DNA of 64,000 nucleotides, from positions 806,001-870,000 of the forward strand of contig JAXLYE010000001.1 of the NCBI GenBank assembly GCA_046351595.1, in the 5' to 3' direction. Within the stretch, counting starts at the first letter, position 1, and the number at the start of each line of letters is the position of its first letter. Position numbers and translations under genes: made by a program. The stretch is from JAXLYE01 sp046351595 (GTDB taxonomy: Bacteria; Myxococcota_A; Polyangia; Palsa-1104; JAEUJZ01). The notes below the pieces were generated by a model, which saw nothing but the letters and a program-made list of their open reading frames with translations, had not been told where the DNA came from and made no database searches. Shown here piece by piece: positions 1 to 8,149 of the stretch.

Positions 1-1
1 G

Positions 2-181
2 GCCTACCGCGCCGTCGACACGACGTGGATGCTCGAGTACGGCCGCGGCTTCATCCCGACCTGCCTGCCGCTCGGCCTGGCCGACTCCGCGTTCAGCCTG
101 CTCGACCTGCCGATCATCGCCAAGACGATCCGCGCGTACGGAAGGCAGACCGTGCGCTCGCTGCTGAAGGGCAAGTTCTAG
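2..181 (+). CDS. C-terminal fragment of an unrecognised protein
   Basis: Open from the window edge to a TAG stop, giving 59 residues without a start. The visible part contains the stretches WMLEYGRGFIP and LPLGLADSAFSLLDLPI and ends in a basic tail (SLLKGKF). I do not recognise the family. The frame has the usual GC-rich third positions, so it reads as the real end of a gene whose start lies outside the window. It converges on the TPR gene, with a 22-bp tandem array in between. Confidence 0.6.
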   Translation, partial: AYRAVDTTWMLEYGRGFIPTCLPLGLADSAFSLLDLPIIAKTIRAYGRQTVRSLLKGKF

Positions 182-238
182 CAGCTCTGACCGGGGGGTC
201 AGGAGCGGCGGTCGCCGACCGCATGGCTCGGGGTCATC

Positions 239-346
239 GACCTAATCGCTTTAGGTCAATGACCTAATCGCTCTAGGTCAATGACCTAATCGCTCTAGGT
301 CAGTGACCTAATTGCTCCAGATCGTCGACCTGGTCGCTCAAGGGCC
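239..346. repeat. 22-bp palindromic tandem repeat, five copies
   Basis: Five head-to-tail 22-bp units start at 239, 261, 283, 305 and 327. The first three are nearly identical (GACCTAATCGCTCTAGGTC plus 3 nt) and the last two decay. Each unit has inverted arms GACCTA/TAGGTC, and the joints form a second hairpin (TAGGTC-AAT-GACCTA). It lies between two convergent genes and is much more AT-rich than the flanks. It could act as a bidirectional terminator or a protein-binding array; neither is shown. Confidence 0.9.
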
Positions 347-359
347 GCCGGGCCGGCGC

Positions 360-2072
360 TCACGTCGGGCTGGGTGCCGGGGCCGCGGGCAGGGCCTCGG
401 TCTCGCCGGACAGGGACGCGACCTGGGCGGCGACGGTCTCGGCCTGGGGGTGGCGGATGTAGCGCAGGTACTCGAGGCGGGACTGCAGGGCCTGGGCGGC
501 GGCGGCGCGGTCACCGGTCTGCTCCAGCGCCAGCGCCAGCTGCTCGTAGATCATGGACTCGAGGCGGCGGTCGCTGTGGCGCAACAGCTCCAGGGCGCGC
601 AGCAGGCGCTCGGCGGCGCGCTGCGGCTCGCTGAGCTGCAGGTGGGCGCGGCCGATGCCGAGCAGCGCCAGGCACTCCTCGGGGATGCTGCCGCGCTTGC
701 GCGCCTGCTCGAGCGCCGCCAGCGCCAGCGCCAGCGCCCGCCGCGGCTCGCCGAGATCGAGGTAGGCCATGCCCAGCGCCTCGACCGTCGACGGCAAGAG
801 GCCGCGATCTTTATCGCTGATGGCCTGCGCCTCGGTCAGGCGCTGGTGCGCCAGGTCGCGCTCGCCGAGCTGCACGTAGGCGCTGCACAGCCGCGACAAG
901 AGGTACGCCTTGTCCTCGTTGGCGTGGCGCAGCGACTGGCGGTGGCGCTCGAACAGCTGCGCCGCGCGCCGCGGCTCCCCGAGCTCGAGGCAGGCGTCGG
1001 CGAGCACGGTCAGCACGCGGCTGCCGTCGAACGAGTCGCTCCAGCCGAGCGCCCGCTCGAGCTTGTCCTGCAGCAGCGCGAGGACCTCGTGCGGCTGGCC
1101 GATGAGGAGGTGCGCCTTGGCCAGCCGGCACAGGGCGCGGCTCTCGTCGCTCAGGCGGTCGTTGGTCTGGGCGTCGGCGAGCGCGCGGCGCAGGTAGTGC
1201 AGGCCCTGCTCCTCGTCGCGCAGCTGCAGGTACAGGTCACCCAGGCGCAGGAGCGTCGCGAAGGTGGCGCGCATGTCCTTGCGCTTCTCCGCGACCTCCA
1301 GCCGCTCGCGCGCCGCGGCCGCCGCCTTCTCCCACTGCTGCTGCAGCGCATAGCTGTCCGCCAGGCGGTCCAGCGCCGAGGCCAAGAGCTGCGGGCTCTC
1401 CTGCGCGCGGCCGAGCGCCGCCGCCTCTTCGTAGACCTCGCAGGCGCGCACCAGCTTGCGCGCGACCACAAACGTGTACCCGAGCTTGAGCAGCGCCTGG
1501 CCCTGCACCGCCGGCTCCTGCGCGGCGAGCGCGCGCTCGGCGCAGAGGCGGAAGTGGCGCGCCGCGTCCTCGTGCGCCCCGGCGACGAAGTAGGCCTCGG
1601 CGAGCTCGCGCACGGCGGCGCACTCGGCGTGCAGGTCGCCGGCCTGCACCGCGGTGTGGACCGCCTGCGTGAGCTGGCGCAGCTGCTCCTCGGGCGGCAT
1701 GGGCTGCGGCAGCGCCGGCACACCGTCGCTCTGGCCGGGCGGCACGCTCGGCTTGGACTGCGGCAGGTACTCGCCCGACTCGGCCTCGGCCTGCTGCGCG
1801 GCGCGCCGCCACGACACGAACACCGCGACGGTGAGCAGCGTCAAGAGCAGCAGCGCCGTGGCCAGGCTCTGCCGCCCCTGGCAGCCGGCCGCCGACCCGC
1901 ACACAAGCGCGAGCGCGACGAGGCTCAGCCAGTCACACCGCGGCGCCGCCCGGGCTCGCGGCGCGCGAGGCGCCCTACGCACACGCGACCGGCACGGCGG
2001 CGCTGGTCCCTTCGCTGGCCCGTTCGCTGGCTCCTCGGCTGGCTCGAAAATTCGCACGGAGCACCTCGGCAC
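360..2072 (-). CDS. Membrane-anchored TPR-repeat protein
   Basis: 570 residues from a GTG. After a basic N-terminus come two hydrophobic stretches: roughly residues 48-64 (ending AAGC, a poor lipobox) and 70-88 (LATALLLLTLLTVAVFVSW). The remainder, from about residue 125, is alpha-helical tetratricopeptide repeats with recurrent patterns such as LGEPRRAAQLFERH and LSEPQRAAERLLRAL, spaced about 34-40 residues. TPR arrays are protein-protein scaffolds; no catalytic motif is seen. It lies 64 bp downstream of the PilZ gene on the same strand and is probably cotranscribed with it. The start is uncertain: a second in-frame GTG lies 15 bp further in. Confidence 0.75.
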   Translation of the reverse strand: MPRCSVRIFEPAEEPANGPAKGPAPPCRSRVRRAPRAPRARAAPRCDWLSLVALALVCGSAAGCQGRQSLATALLLLTLLTVAVFVSWRRAAQQAEAESGEYLPQSKPSVPPGQSDGVPALPQPMPPEEQLRQLTQAVHTAVQAGDLHAECAAVRELAEAYFVAGAHEDAARHFRLCAERALAAQEPAVQGQALLKLGYTFVVARKLVRACEVYEEAAALGRAQESPQLLASALDRLADSYALQQQWEKAAAAARERLEVAEKRKDMRATFATLLRLGDLYLQLRDEEQGLHYLRRALADAQTNDRLSDESRALCRLAKAHLLIGQPHEVLALLQDKLERALGWSDSFDGSRVLTVLADACLELGEPRRAAQLFERHRQSLRHANEDKAYLLSRLCSAYVQLGERDLAHQRLTEAQAISDKDRGLLPSTVEALGMAYLDLGEPRRALALALAALEQARKRGSIPEECLALLGIGRAHLQLSEPQRAAERLLRALELLRHSDRRLESMIYEQLALALEQTGDRAAAAQALQSRLEYLRYIRHPQAETVAAQVASLSGETEALPAAPAPSPT

Positions 2073-2136
2073 CTGGCACCTCGCGCGCCCGACTTCAGCG
2101 CTGCCCTCGCCCGGGCGCCCGTATGAGCGGCGTGGC

Positions 2137-2469
2137 TCAGGTCGAGCGGGCAGCTGGCGCGTCCTTGCAGAGCTGCTCGAGCAGCCGCGAAGACGACTCG
2201 CTGAGGCGGCGGAAGACCACGCCCATGCCCGGCGGCTCCTCCTGCACCCGCACCACCTCGCCGACCCCCTCGATGACCTCGATCTCGTCGAGCAGCACCG
2301 AGAACTTGAGGTTGACGCGGGTGCCGACGGGCAGCGGGTCCTTGGAGCGGATGAACGCGCCGGTGCGCGAGACGTTGGTGACGTACTCGCTGAGGTGTCC
2401 GTCCACCGCCACGAACTCGGAGTTGATGCTCACCCGCTCGCTGCGGGGGATCTGGGCGCTCGGTGCCAT
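2137..2469 (-). CDS. PilZ-domain protein, probable c-di-GMP receptor
   Basis: A 110-residue single-domain protein. The N-terminal PRSERVSI supplies the Arg pair of the PilZ RxxxR-type motif and NVSRTGAF supplies the (D/N)xSxxG motif, followed by beta strands (VGTRVNLKFSVL, IEGVGEVVRV). Short stand-alone PilZ proteins of this type are abundant in myxobacteria and typically sense cyclic di-GMP in motility or developmental control. The ATG is preceded by a purine-rich AGGGAGC. The partner and output are unknown; the downstream TPR gene is the natural candidate. Confidence 0.85.
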   Translation of the reverse strand: MAPSAQIPRSERVSINSEFVAVDGHLSEYVTNVSRTGAFIRSKDPLPVGTRVNLKFSVLLDEIEVIEGVGEVVRVQEEPPGMGVVFRRLSESSSRLLEQLCKDAPAARST

Positions 2470-2899
2470 ACGCTGCTCCCTGTTGTCCTGGTCCCTGTCG
2501 TTGTCGTTGTCGGTCGGGTTCGATCGGCGCGCTCGGGCGTGTCGGCTCTGCCACCTCGCGACCGCTCGGCGGCGGCCGGCTGCCGTCGCGGCTCGGCCTC
2601 ATTGGGGCGCGCGCGGGCGGCACGGGCGCTGCCAGGCAGCCGTTGCAGGCTGGTACGCAGAGGCCCCTTTGACGATATCGAAAGGCACGTCCAAAGGGCA
2701 ATGCACGTTTACCGGATCCGCGCGCCTCGGCCGTCGAGGTCACAGGGTATGCGGGGGTCCGCCAGGCGCCAGGCGTCAGCGAGGACGGATGAGCTGCCGT
2801 CAGGCCCGGCGCGGCGCGTGCGCAAGGTCTGGTGATGGAGGCGGCGCGCCGACACCGCGCGAGGCCCCAGGCACCGGGCGCCCGCCCGCAGGAGTCGGC
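2470..2899. other. Intergenic region with nested inverted repeats and a possible promoter
   Basis: 430 bp with no convincing gene. Nested dyads occur at 2663-2699: CCTTT...AAAGG flanks the palindrome CGATATCG, and GCCCCTTTG pairs with CAAAGGGC. On the minus strand TTGCCC (2701-2696), an 18-nt spacer and TATCGT (2677-2672) form a plausible sigma70-type promoter for the PilZ-TPR pair. A short TTGTCG repeat lies near 2490-2510. No malG is found here, although it would be expected in this position. Confidence 0.4.
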
Positions 2900-5146
2900 T
2901 CAGCCGTTGCTGTCGCTGCTGCCGCCGCGGCGATCGGTCAGGCGCCGCGACAGCGCGGTCTGACCCAAAAGGATCAGGAAGATCAGCACGGCGTAGGCGG
3001 CGGCGTAGCCGTAGCGGTGCCCGCGCGAGAACGCCCAGCGGTACGCCTGCGAAACCAGGATGTCGGTGGCGCCGTCGGGCTCCCCGCCCGAGACCAGGAA
3101 CACCACGTTGAACATGTTGAACGTCCAGATCGCGCCAAGGACAATCGCCGGCAGCATCGACGGCAAGAGCAGCGGCAGGAGGATGTGGCGCAGCCGCTGC
3201 CAGCGCGTCGCGCCGTCGAGCTGCGCCGCCTCCTCGACCTCGGCCGGGATCTGCGCCAGGCTGCCCAGCGCCACCACCATCATGAACGGGAAGCCGAGCC
3301 AGACGTTGGTCGCGATGTTCGCGCACAGCGCCGTGAAGAAGCCGCTGAACCACGCCACCGGCGGGATGGAAAGGAGCGCCAGCAGCCCGTTTACCGCGCC
3401 GAACTGGCGGTTGAACATGCCCTTCCAGATCAGCGCCGTGATGTAGTTCGGCACCGCCCAGGGCACGATGAGCAGCATGCGGTAGACGCCGCGCAGCTTG
3501 AGCAGCGGATCGCGCAAGAGCAGCGCCAGGCCGCCGCCGATCAGCACGTGCAGCGCCACGTTGACCACGGTCCAGACCAGCGTCACAAGCAGCGTGAAGT
3601 AGAAGCTCATCGGCTGCAGGCACGAGCCGCCCTCGCACAAAAGGATCGCGCGGAAGTTGGCGGCGCCGACGAAGCGCCAGCCGCCGTCGAGGTCGCGGGT
3701 GAACAGCGACATGCCGGCGCCGACCAGGAACGGCACCAGCACCAAGAGCGTCATCGCCAGCGCCGCCGGCACCAGGTACGGGTAGCCGCCGCGCCCGCGC
3801 CATGCCTTGCGCACGAGGTCTTCCTTCACCGTCCGCCGCACCGCCCAGGCCGCGAGCGCCAAAAGCCCGAGCGACAGGAGCACCAGGTAGGGCCCCTCGT
3901 CTGCCGTCGGCAGCGGCGGCGCCAGGTACTGATCGAGCAGCCGCTGGGCCGAGCGCAGCGCCGGCTCCGGCGGACCGCCGCGCAGCACCTGGCGCAGCGC
4001 CTGCTCGCCCGGCTCCCAGAACGAGCGCATCGCCGGGTGGCTGGGGCTGGGCACCGCGTGCTCGAGCTGGGCGTAGAAGGCGCGCAGCACCGGGTCCTTC
4101 TGCGCCTCGGGGTGCTGCCAGGTCGCGCGGTCCGACACCGACTGCCGCCCGAGCACGAGCCGCGGCAGCGCGCCCTTGGGCCCCGCGAGGTAGCGCAGAA
4201 AGTCCGCGGCCTCGCGCGGGTGCGGCGTATTGCGCGAGACGAAGCCGGCCTCGATGCTGGTCAGCGGCGCGGCCTTGCGCCCGGTCTCGGAGACCACCGG
4301 CAGCGGCGCCACGCCGTAGGGCACGCCGGGCTCGATCTCCGAGAGGAACCACGGGCCGTTGATGGTCAGCGCGGCGCGCCCCTGGTTGAAGAACTGCGTC
4401 ACCAGCACCGACGTCATCTCGTCGGGGATGTCGCCGCGGCGGGCGAGGCCGGCGAGGAACTCGAGGGCGCGCAGCTCCTCGGGCGTGTCGAGGCGCGGCA
4501 GCGGCGGGCCGGGCTTGCCGTCGGGGCCGGGCGGACCGGGGGCGATGATCGAGCCGCCGAAGCCGTGCAGCCAGACCGCGTGGCGGAAGAACGTCCCGGC
4601 CTCGTAGGCCAGGCCGTAGCGGCGCGTATTCGGCGGGCTCTCCTCGCGCAGCTTCCTGCACAGCCGCAGCAGCTCGTCCGTCGTCTCCGGCGGGCGCTCG
4701 ACGAGGTCGCGGCGGTAGAACAGCGCCAGGCTCTTGAACGACAGCGGCAGGCCCCACAGCGCCTCACCGTCGCCGACGCCCTGCTGCGGCTCCTGCAGCG
4801 GCTTCAGCGTCTGCGGCAGCAGCCCGGCCCGCACCGCGTCCAGGTCGGCGCCGAGCAGCGGGTCGATGCGCTGCAGCAGGCCGAGCCGCGTCCACTGCCC
4901 GAGCAGATCGTGCGCGAACAGGAAGGCGTCGGGCCCGTGCCCGCGCGGGATCGCGGCCTGCAGCTTGTCGGCGAGGCTGCCGTAGGGCACCGCGATCGCC
5001 TCGACCTGCACACCGCGCTCGCCGTGCTCGGCCGCCTGCGAGCTGTTGTACTCGTGGACGACCTGCTGCAGCGCCCGCTCTTCGCCGCCGCTGTAGGCGT
5101 GCCAGACCGCGACCTTGGTGAGCAGGAGCAGCGACAGCGCGTGCAT
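2900..5146 (-). CDS. Fused sugar-binding protein and MalF-type permease of an ABC importer
   Basis: 748 residues. Residues about 12-400 form an extracellular solute-binding domain of the MalE type (WHAYSGGEE at the start; FSFKS-like and WEPGEQAL segments). After a linker and helix (LVLLSLGLLALAAWAV) comes a MalF-type permease with the ABC-contact EAA loop, EEAAQLDGATRWQRLRHILL, and six or so membrane helices. The fusion tethers receptor to channel. Oddities: the signal sequence is almost absent (MHALSLLLLTKVAVWHAY, no basic n-region), and no MalG partner follows. The upstream stop of malK is in the same reading frame 11 codons earlier, so no longer N-terminus is possible. Substrate is probably maltose or another oligosaccharide; specificity cannot be read. 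Confidence 0.88.
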   Translation of the reverse strand: MHALSLLLLTKVAVWHAYSGGEERALQQVVHEYNSSQAAEHGERGVQVEAIAVPYGSLADKLQAAIPRGHGPDAFLFAHDLLGQWTRLGLLQRIDPLLGADLDAVRAGLLPQTLKPLQEPQQGVGDGEALWGLPLSFKSLALFYRRDLVERPPETTDELLRLCRKLREESPPNTRRYGLAYEAGTFFRHAVWLHGFGGSIIAPGPPGPDGKPGPPLPRLDTPEELRALEFLAGLARRGDIPDEMTSVLVTQFFNQGRAALTINGPWFLSEIEPGVPYGVAPLPVVSETGRKAAPLTSIEAGFVSRNTPHPREAADFLRYLAGPKGALPRLVLGRQSVSDRATWQHPEAQKDPVLRAFYAQLEHAVPSPSHPAMRSFWEPGEQALRQVLRGGPPEPALRSAQRLLDQYLAPPLPTADEGPYLVLLSLGLLALAAWAVRRTVKEDLVRKAWRGRGGYPYLVPAALAMTLLVLVPFLVGAGMSLFTRDLDGGWRFVGAANFRAILLCEGGSCLQPMSFYFTLLVTLVWTVVNVALHVLIGGGLALLLRDPLLKLRGVYRMLLIVPWAVPNYITALIWKGMFNRQFGAVNGLLALLSIPPVAWFSGFFTALCANIATNVWLGFPFMMVVALGSLAQIPAEVEEAAQLDGATRWQRLRHILLPLLLPSMLPAIVLGAIWTFNMFNVVFLVSGGEPDGATDILVSQAYRWAFSRGHRYGYAAAYAVLIFLILLGQTALSRRLTDRRGGSSDSNG

Positions 5147-5176
5147 CGCCAGGTCACACCGTCCCGATAAAGCGGT

Positions 5177-6352
5177 TCACGCCGCGCTCGCCGGGGCGAC
5201 GAGCCGTGCCCCGTCCTGATCGCCCTGCGGGCGCTGGAACAGGTGGGCGCGGCCGGGCTGCACGCGCAGGCCGATGGCGCTGCCCGGGCGCGGGCTGCTG
5301 CCGACGGGGCAACGCACGACCAGCAGCTTGTCGCCGCAGCGCACGTGCACCAGATCCTCGCTGCCCAGGTGCTCGATGACGTCGACCTGGCCGCGGGCCT
5401 GGCCCGGGGCGCTGCCGCCGTTCCCGTCGCCGATGACGGGGCCGCTGGCGGGGCCGCTGGCGGGAACCAGCACGAGATCCTCGGCGCGCACGCCGAGCAC
5501 CGCGTCGCCCGCGGGGAAGCCCGGCGCCTCGGTCCCGAGCTCGAGGCCGCTCGCCCGGAACCAGCCGTCGCGAATCTCGCCGTCGATGAGGTTCATCTCG
5601 GGCGTGCCGAAGAAGCGGGCGACGAAGGTGGTCGCCGGCTTCGTATACAGCTCGGTCGGCGTGCCGACCTGCATGAGCTCCCCGCGGCGCAGCACCGCGA
5701 TGCGGCTGGCCAGCGTCATCGCCTCGACCTGATCGTGGGTGACGTAGACCATGGTCGCGCCGAGGCGTCGGTGCAGGCGCAGGAGCTCCAGCCGCATCTG
5801 CTGGCGCAGCGCCGCGTCCAGGTTCGACAGCGGCTCGTCGAAGAGGAAGACCTTGGGGCGGCGCACGACGGCCCGGCCCATGGCCACACGCTGGCGCTGC
5901 CCGCCCGAGAGCTCACGCGGGTAGCGCTCGGTGAGGTGCGCGATCTCGAGCATCTGCGCCGCCTCGTCGACCTTGCGCGCGATCTCGTCGGGCGGCGTCT
6001 TGCGCAGGCGCAGCCCGAACGCCAGGTTCTCGCGCACCGTCATGTGCGGGTACAGCGCGTAGCTCTGGAAGACCATGGCGATGTCGCGCTCCTGCGGCGG
6101 CACCTCGTTCATGCGCTGGCCGTCGATCAGGATCTCGCCGCGCGTCGGCTCCTCGAGGCCGGCGATGCAGCGCAATAGCGTGGTCTTGCCGCAGCCCGAC
6201 GGGCCGATCAGCACCAGCAGCTCGCCGTCGCCGATCTCGAGCGAGATGTCGCCGAGGATGCGGTTCACGCCGCGGCCCTGGGGCTTGCCCGAGCCCGGGC
6301 CCTGCGCAGAGGTCTTGTCCTTCCCGAGGTGGCGGATGCTGACTGCGGCCAT
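5177..6352 (-). CDS. Sugar ABC transporter ATPase, MalK/UgpC family
   Basis: 391 residues. Walker A is GPSGCGKTT, the Q-loop is FQSYALYPHM, the ABC signature is LSGGQRQRVAMGRA, Walker B with D-loop is FLFDEPLSNLDA, and the H-switch is YVTHDQ. The C-terminal third (GVRAEDLVLVP... ) is the MalK-type regulatory OB/TOBE domain. The N-terminus has a short Gly/Pro/Lys insertion (residues 10-27) before the first strand. It energises the MalEF permease encoded 30 bp downstream and is the first gene of the operon. A TAATCT box lies about 22 nt upstream of the ATG. Confidence 0.92.
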   Translation of the reverse strand: MAAVSIRHLGKDKTSAQGPGSGKPQGRGVNRILGDISLEIGDGELLVLIGPSGCGKTTLLRCIAGLEEPTRGEILIDGQRMNEVPPQERDIAMVFQSYALYPHMTVRENLAFGLRLRKTPPDEIARKVDEAAQMLEIAHLTERYPRELSGGQRQRVAMGRAVVRRPKVFLFDEPLSNLDAALRQQMRLELLRLHRRLGATMVYVTHDQVEAMTLASRIAVLRRGELMQVGTPTELYTKPATTFVARFFGTPEMNLIDGEIRDGWFRASGLELGTEAPGFPAGDAVLGVRAEDLVLVPASGPASGPVIGDGNGGSAPGQARGQVDVIEHLGSEDLVHVRCGDKLLVVRCPVGSSPRPGSAIGLRVQPGRAHLFQRPQGDQDGARLVAPASAA

Positions 6353-6374
6353 GAAAAAGCGCGGTAGTCCGGCC

Positions 6375-6380
6375 AGATTA
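6375..6380 (-). promoter_or_regulatory. Candidate -10 box for malK-malEF
   Basis: Minus-strand TAATCT followed by GG, 22 nt before the malK ATG, in a short AT-rich patch of the 99-bp gap. No good -35 is visible. It resembles other TAnnCT boxes in this window. Confidence 0.35.
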
Positions 6381-6451
6381 GCAACCCGGCGGCCCCGGCG
6401 GCGAGAGGAATCTCGGCCGCCGGGCGCTGGGGAGCCGGGTGCCGGGCGCGG

Positions 6452-8077
6452 CTACCGCAGCTCGAGCGTGGCGCGGCTGCGGTCGCCGGGGCGGAGCTCG
6501 ACGGTGGTGCTGTCGTACCCGGCGCTGCCGCTGGCCGTGATGCGCAGCCGGCCCGCCGGCAGGTCGCTGAGCTCGAACTCGCCGCGGTCGTCGGTGAGCG
6601 CGCGCGCGACGGTGCGGCCGGTGCTCGGGCCCTCGAGCGGCTCGGCGGTGACCGTGATGCCGGCGCGGCTGTCGTCAGCTCCGGAGGCGCCGCGGCCGCT
6701 GCTGTTGATGACGCGGCCGAGCACGCTGGCGCCGCGCTCGAGGGCGAGGACGAGATCGCGCGCGGTCACGCTGTCCGGCGCCGGCCCCTCGCTGACCCGC
6801 ACCGTCTGCTGCAGCGGCGCGTAGCCGGGCGCGCGGGCGCGCAGCGTGACCTCACCCGGGGCCAGGCCGGTCATGCGGAAGCTGCCGTCGGCGGCCAGCA
6901 CCACCGCCTGCCGCGCCGCCAGCGGATCGCCGGGGCTCTCGAGCGTGAGCTGGGCGCCGGTCGGCAAGCCGCCGAGCCGCGCGTCGCGCAAGACGCCCGC
7001 GACGCCGCCGCCCGGGCCCAGGGTCAGCCGCAGGTCGCCGCGCGGCTCGTCGGCGCGCAAGCTGCGCGACAGCGACGCGTGGCCCGCCTTCTGCACCTGC
7101 ACCACCAGCGCGCCGAGCGGCAGGCCGCGCACGGTGAAGCCGCCGCGGCTGTCGGTGAGCGCGAGCTGGCGGCGCTTGCCGACGGTGACCTCGACCCGCG
7201 CGCCGGCGACCGGCTGGCCGCGGGGGTCGGTGACCTGGCCGCCGACCTCAGGCCCCTCGCCGCTGCTGACCACGGGCTCGGCCTCGGCGTCGGTGCCGGT
7301 CGCGCTGACCGGGGGACAGCTCGGCTCACCGACGGTGCCGAGGCGCAGCACCAGCCGCATGCCGGCGCCCAGGCCCGGGGCCGCACCGGAGCCGCCGGGG
7401 CCCGTCGAGGTTTCGTCCTGCGCTGGCAGCACCAGCTCGGACGCGGCGCCGAGTCCGTCGCGGCTGGCCAGGATCTGGACGTAGCCGGCCGGCACCCCGA
7501 CGAGCTGGGCGCGCCCGTCGGGGCCGGTGGTGGCGCTGGCGCCGACCGGGCCGCCGCTGCCGCGCAGCACCGAGCCCGGCGGGGTGTAGCGGCCCGCGAC
7601 CACGTCCTCGGGAAAGGGCAAGGGGCCGGAGAGGACGCCGAGCTCGCCGATGGCCAGCGGCGCGCTCGGCTTGCTCTCCGGGCCCTTGTCGGCGCCGCGG
7701 CCGGGCGTGGGGACCAGGGCCTGGATCAGGGTCTGGCCGGGCGCCAGCGCGCGCCGCGCCAGCACCGACGCACCGGCCGCCGGCTGCCCGAGCGGATCCA
7801 GGACCTCGACGGTGACCAGCACGCCGCGGGGCGCGGTACCGCCGTCACGCGGCCCGGGGCTCGCGCCGAGATCCGCGGTCGCGCGCGGCGGCGGCGGCGT
7901 CGTCGGCGGCGGCGTCGGCAGCGACGCGGTCACGGGCGGGCTCGGGCACCGCACCCCCGACGGCGCGGCGCGGCGCAGCCGGGTCAGCACACCGCCGGCG
8001 ATCACGCCGACCAGCGCGCACAGCAGCACCAGCGTCGCTGCTCGCCAGAGTCCTTCGTGCCGACCGCGCGGGGCCAT
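6452..8077 (-). CDS. Membrane-anchored protein with carboxypeptidase-regulatory-like repeats
   Basis: About 540 residues. An N-terminal helix (ATLVLLCALVGVIAGGVL) anchors a Pro/Thr-rich stalk and a chain of Ig-like domains of the CarboxypepD_reg type. These are recognisable by repeated turns such as DPRGQPVAGARVEV, DSRGGFTVRGLPLG, DGSFRMTGLAPG and DDRGEFELSDLPAG. No protease residues are present; such domains are structural or carbohydrate/protein-binding. The ATG at 8077 was chosen; a GTG at 8089 is also possible. A minus-strand TAAAGT overlaps the GTG, which favours the ATG. It faces the periplasm or cell surface. Confidence 0.8.
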   Translation of the reverse strand: MAPRGRHEGLWRAATLVLLCALVGVIAGGVLTRLRRAAPSGVRCPSPPVTASLPTPPPTTPPPPRATADLGASPGPRDGGTAPRGVLVTVEVLDPLGQPAAGASVLARRALAPGQTLIQALVPTPGRGADKGPESKPSAPLAIGELGVLSGPLPFPEDVVAGRYTPPGSVLRGSGGPVGASATTGPDGRAQLVGVPAGYVQILASRDGLGAASELVLPAQDETSTGPGGSGAAPGLGAGMRLVLRLGTVGEPSCPPVSATGTDAEAEPVVSSGEGPEVGGQVTDPRGQPVAGARVEVTVGKRRQLALTDSRGGFTVRGLPLGALVVQVQKAGHASLSRSLRADEPRGDLRLTLGPGGGVAGVLRDARLGGLPTGAQLTLESPGDPLAARQAVVLAADGSFRMTGLAPGEVTLRARAPGYAPLQQTVRVSEGPAPDSVTARDLVLALERGASVLGRVINSSGRGASGADDSRAGITVTAEPLEGPSTGRTVARALTDDRGEFELSDLPAGRLRITASGSAGYDSTTVELRPGDRSRATLELR

Positions 8078-8149
8078 CTTGCCGCTCACTTTAGCAACTC
8101 TGGCCGGCGACCCGGGCCGCTCTCTGGGCTCCGGGCGCCCGCTCGGAGG

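Noticed and set aside
2470..2899. A hidden malG gene after malEF
   Set aside because: No frame on the minus strand shows membrane helices or an EAA loop; open frames there are GC-rich shadows.
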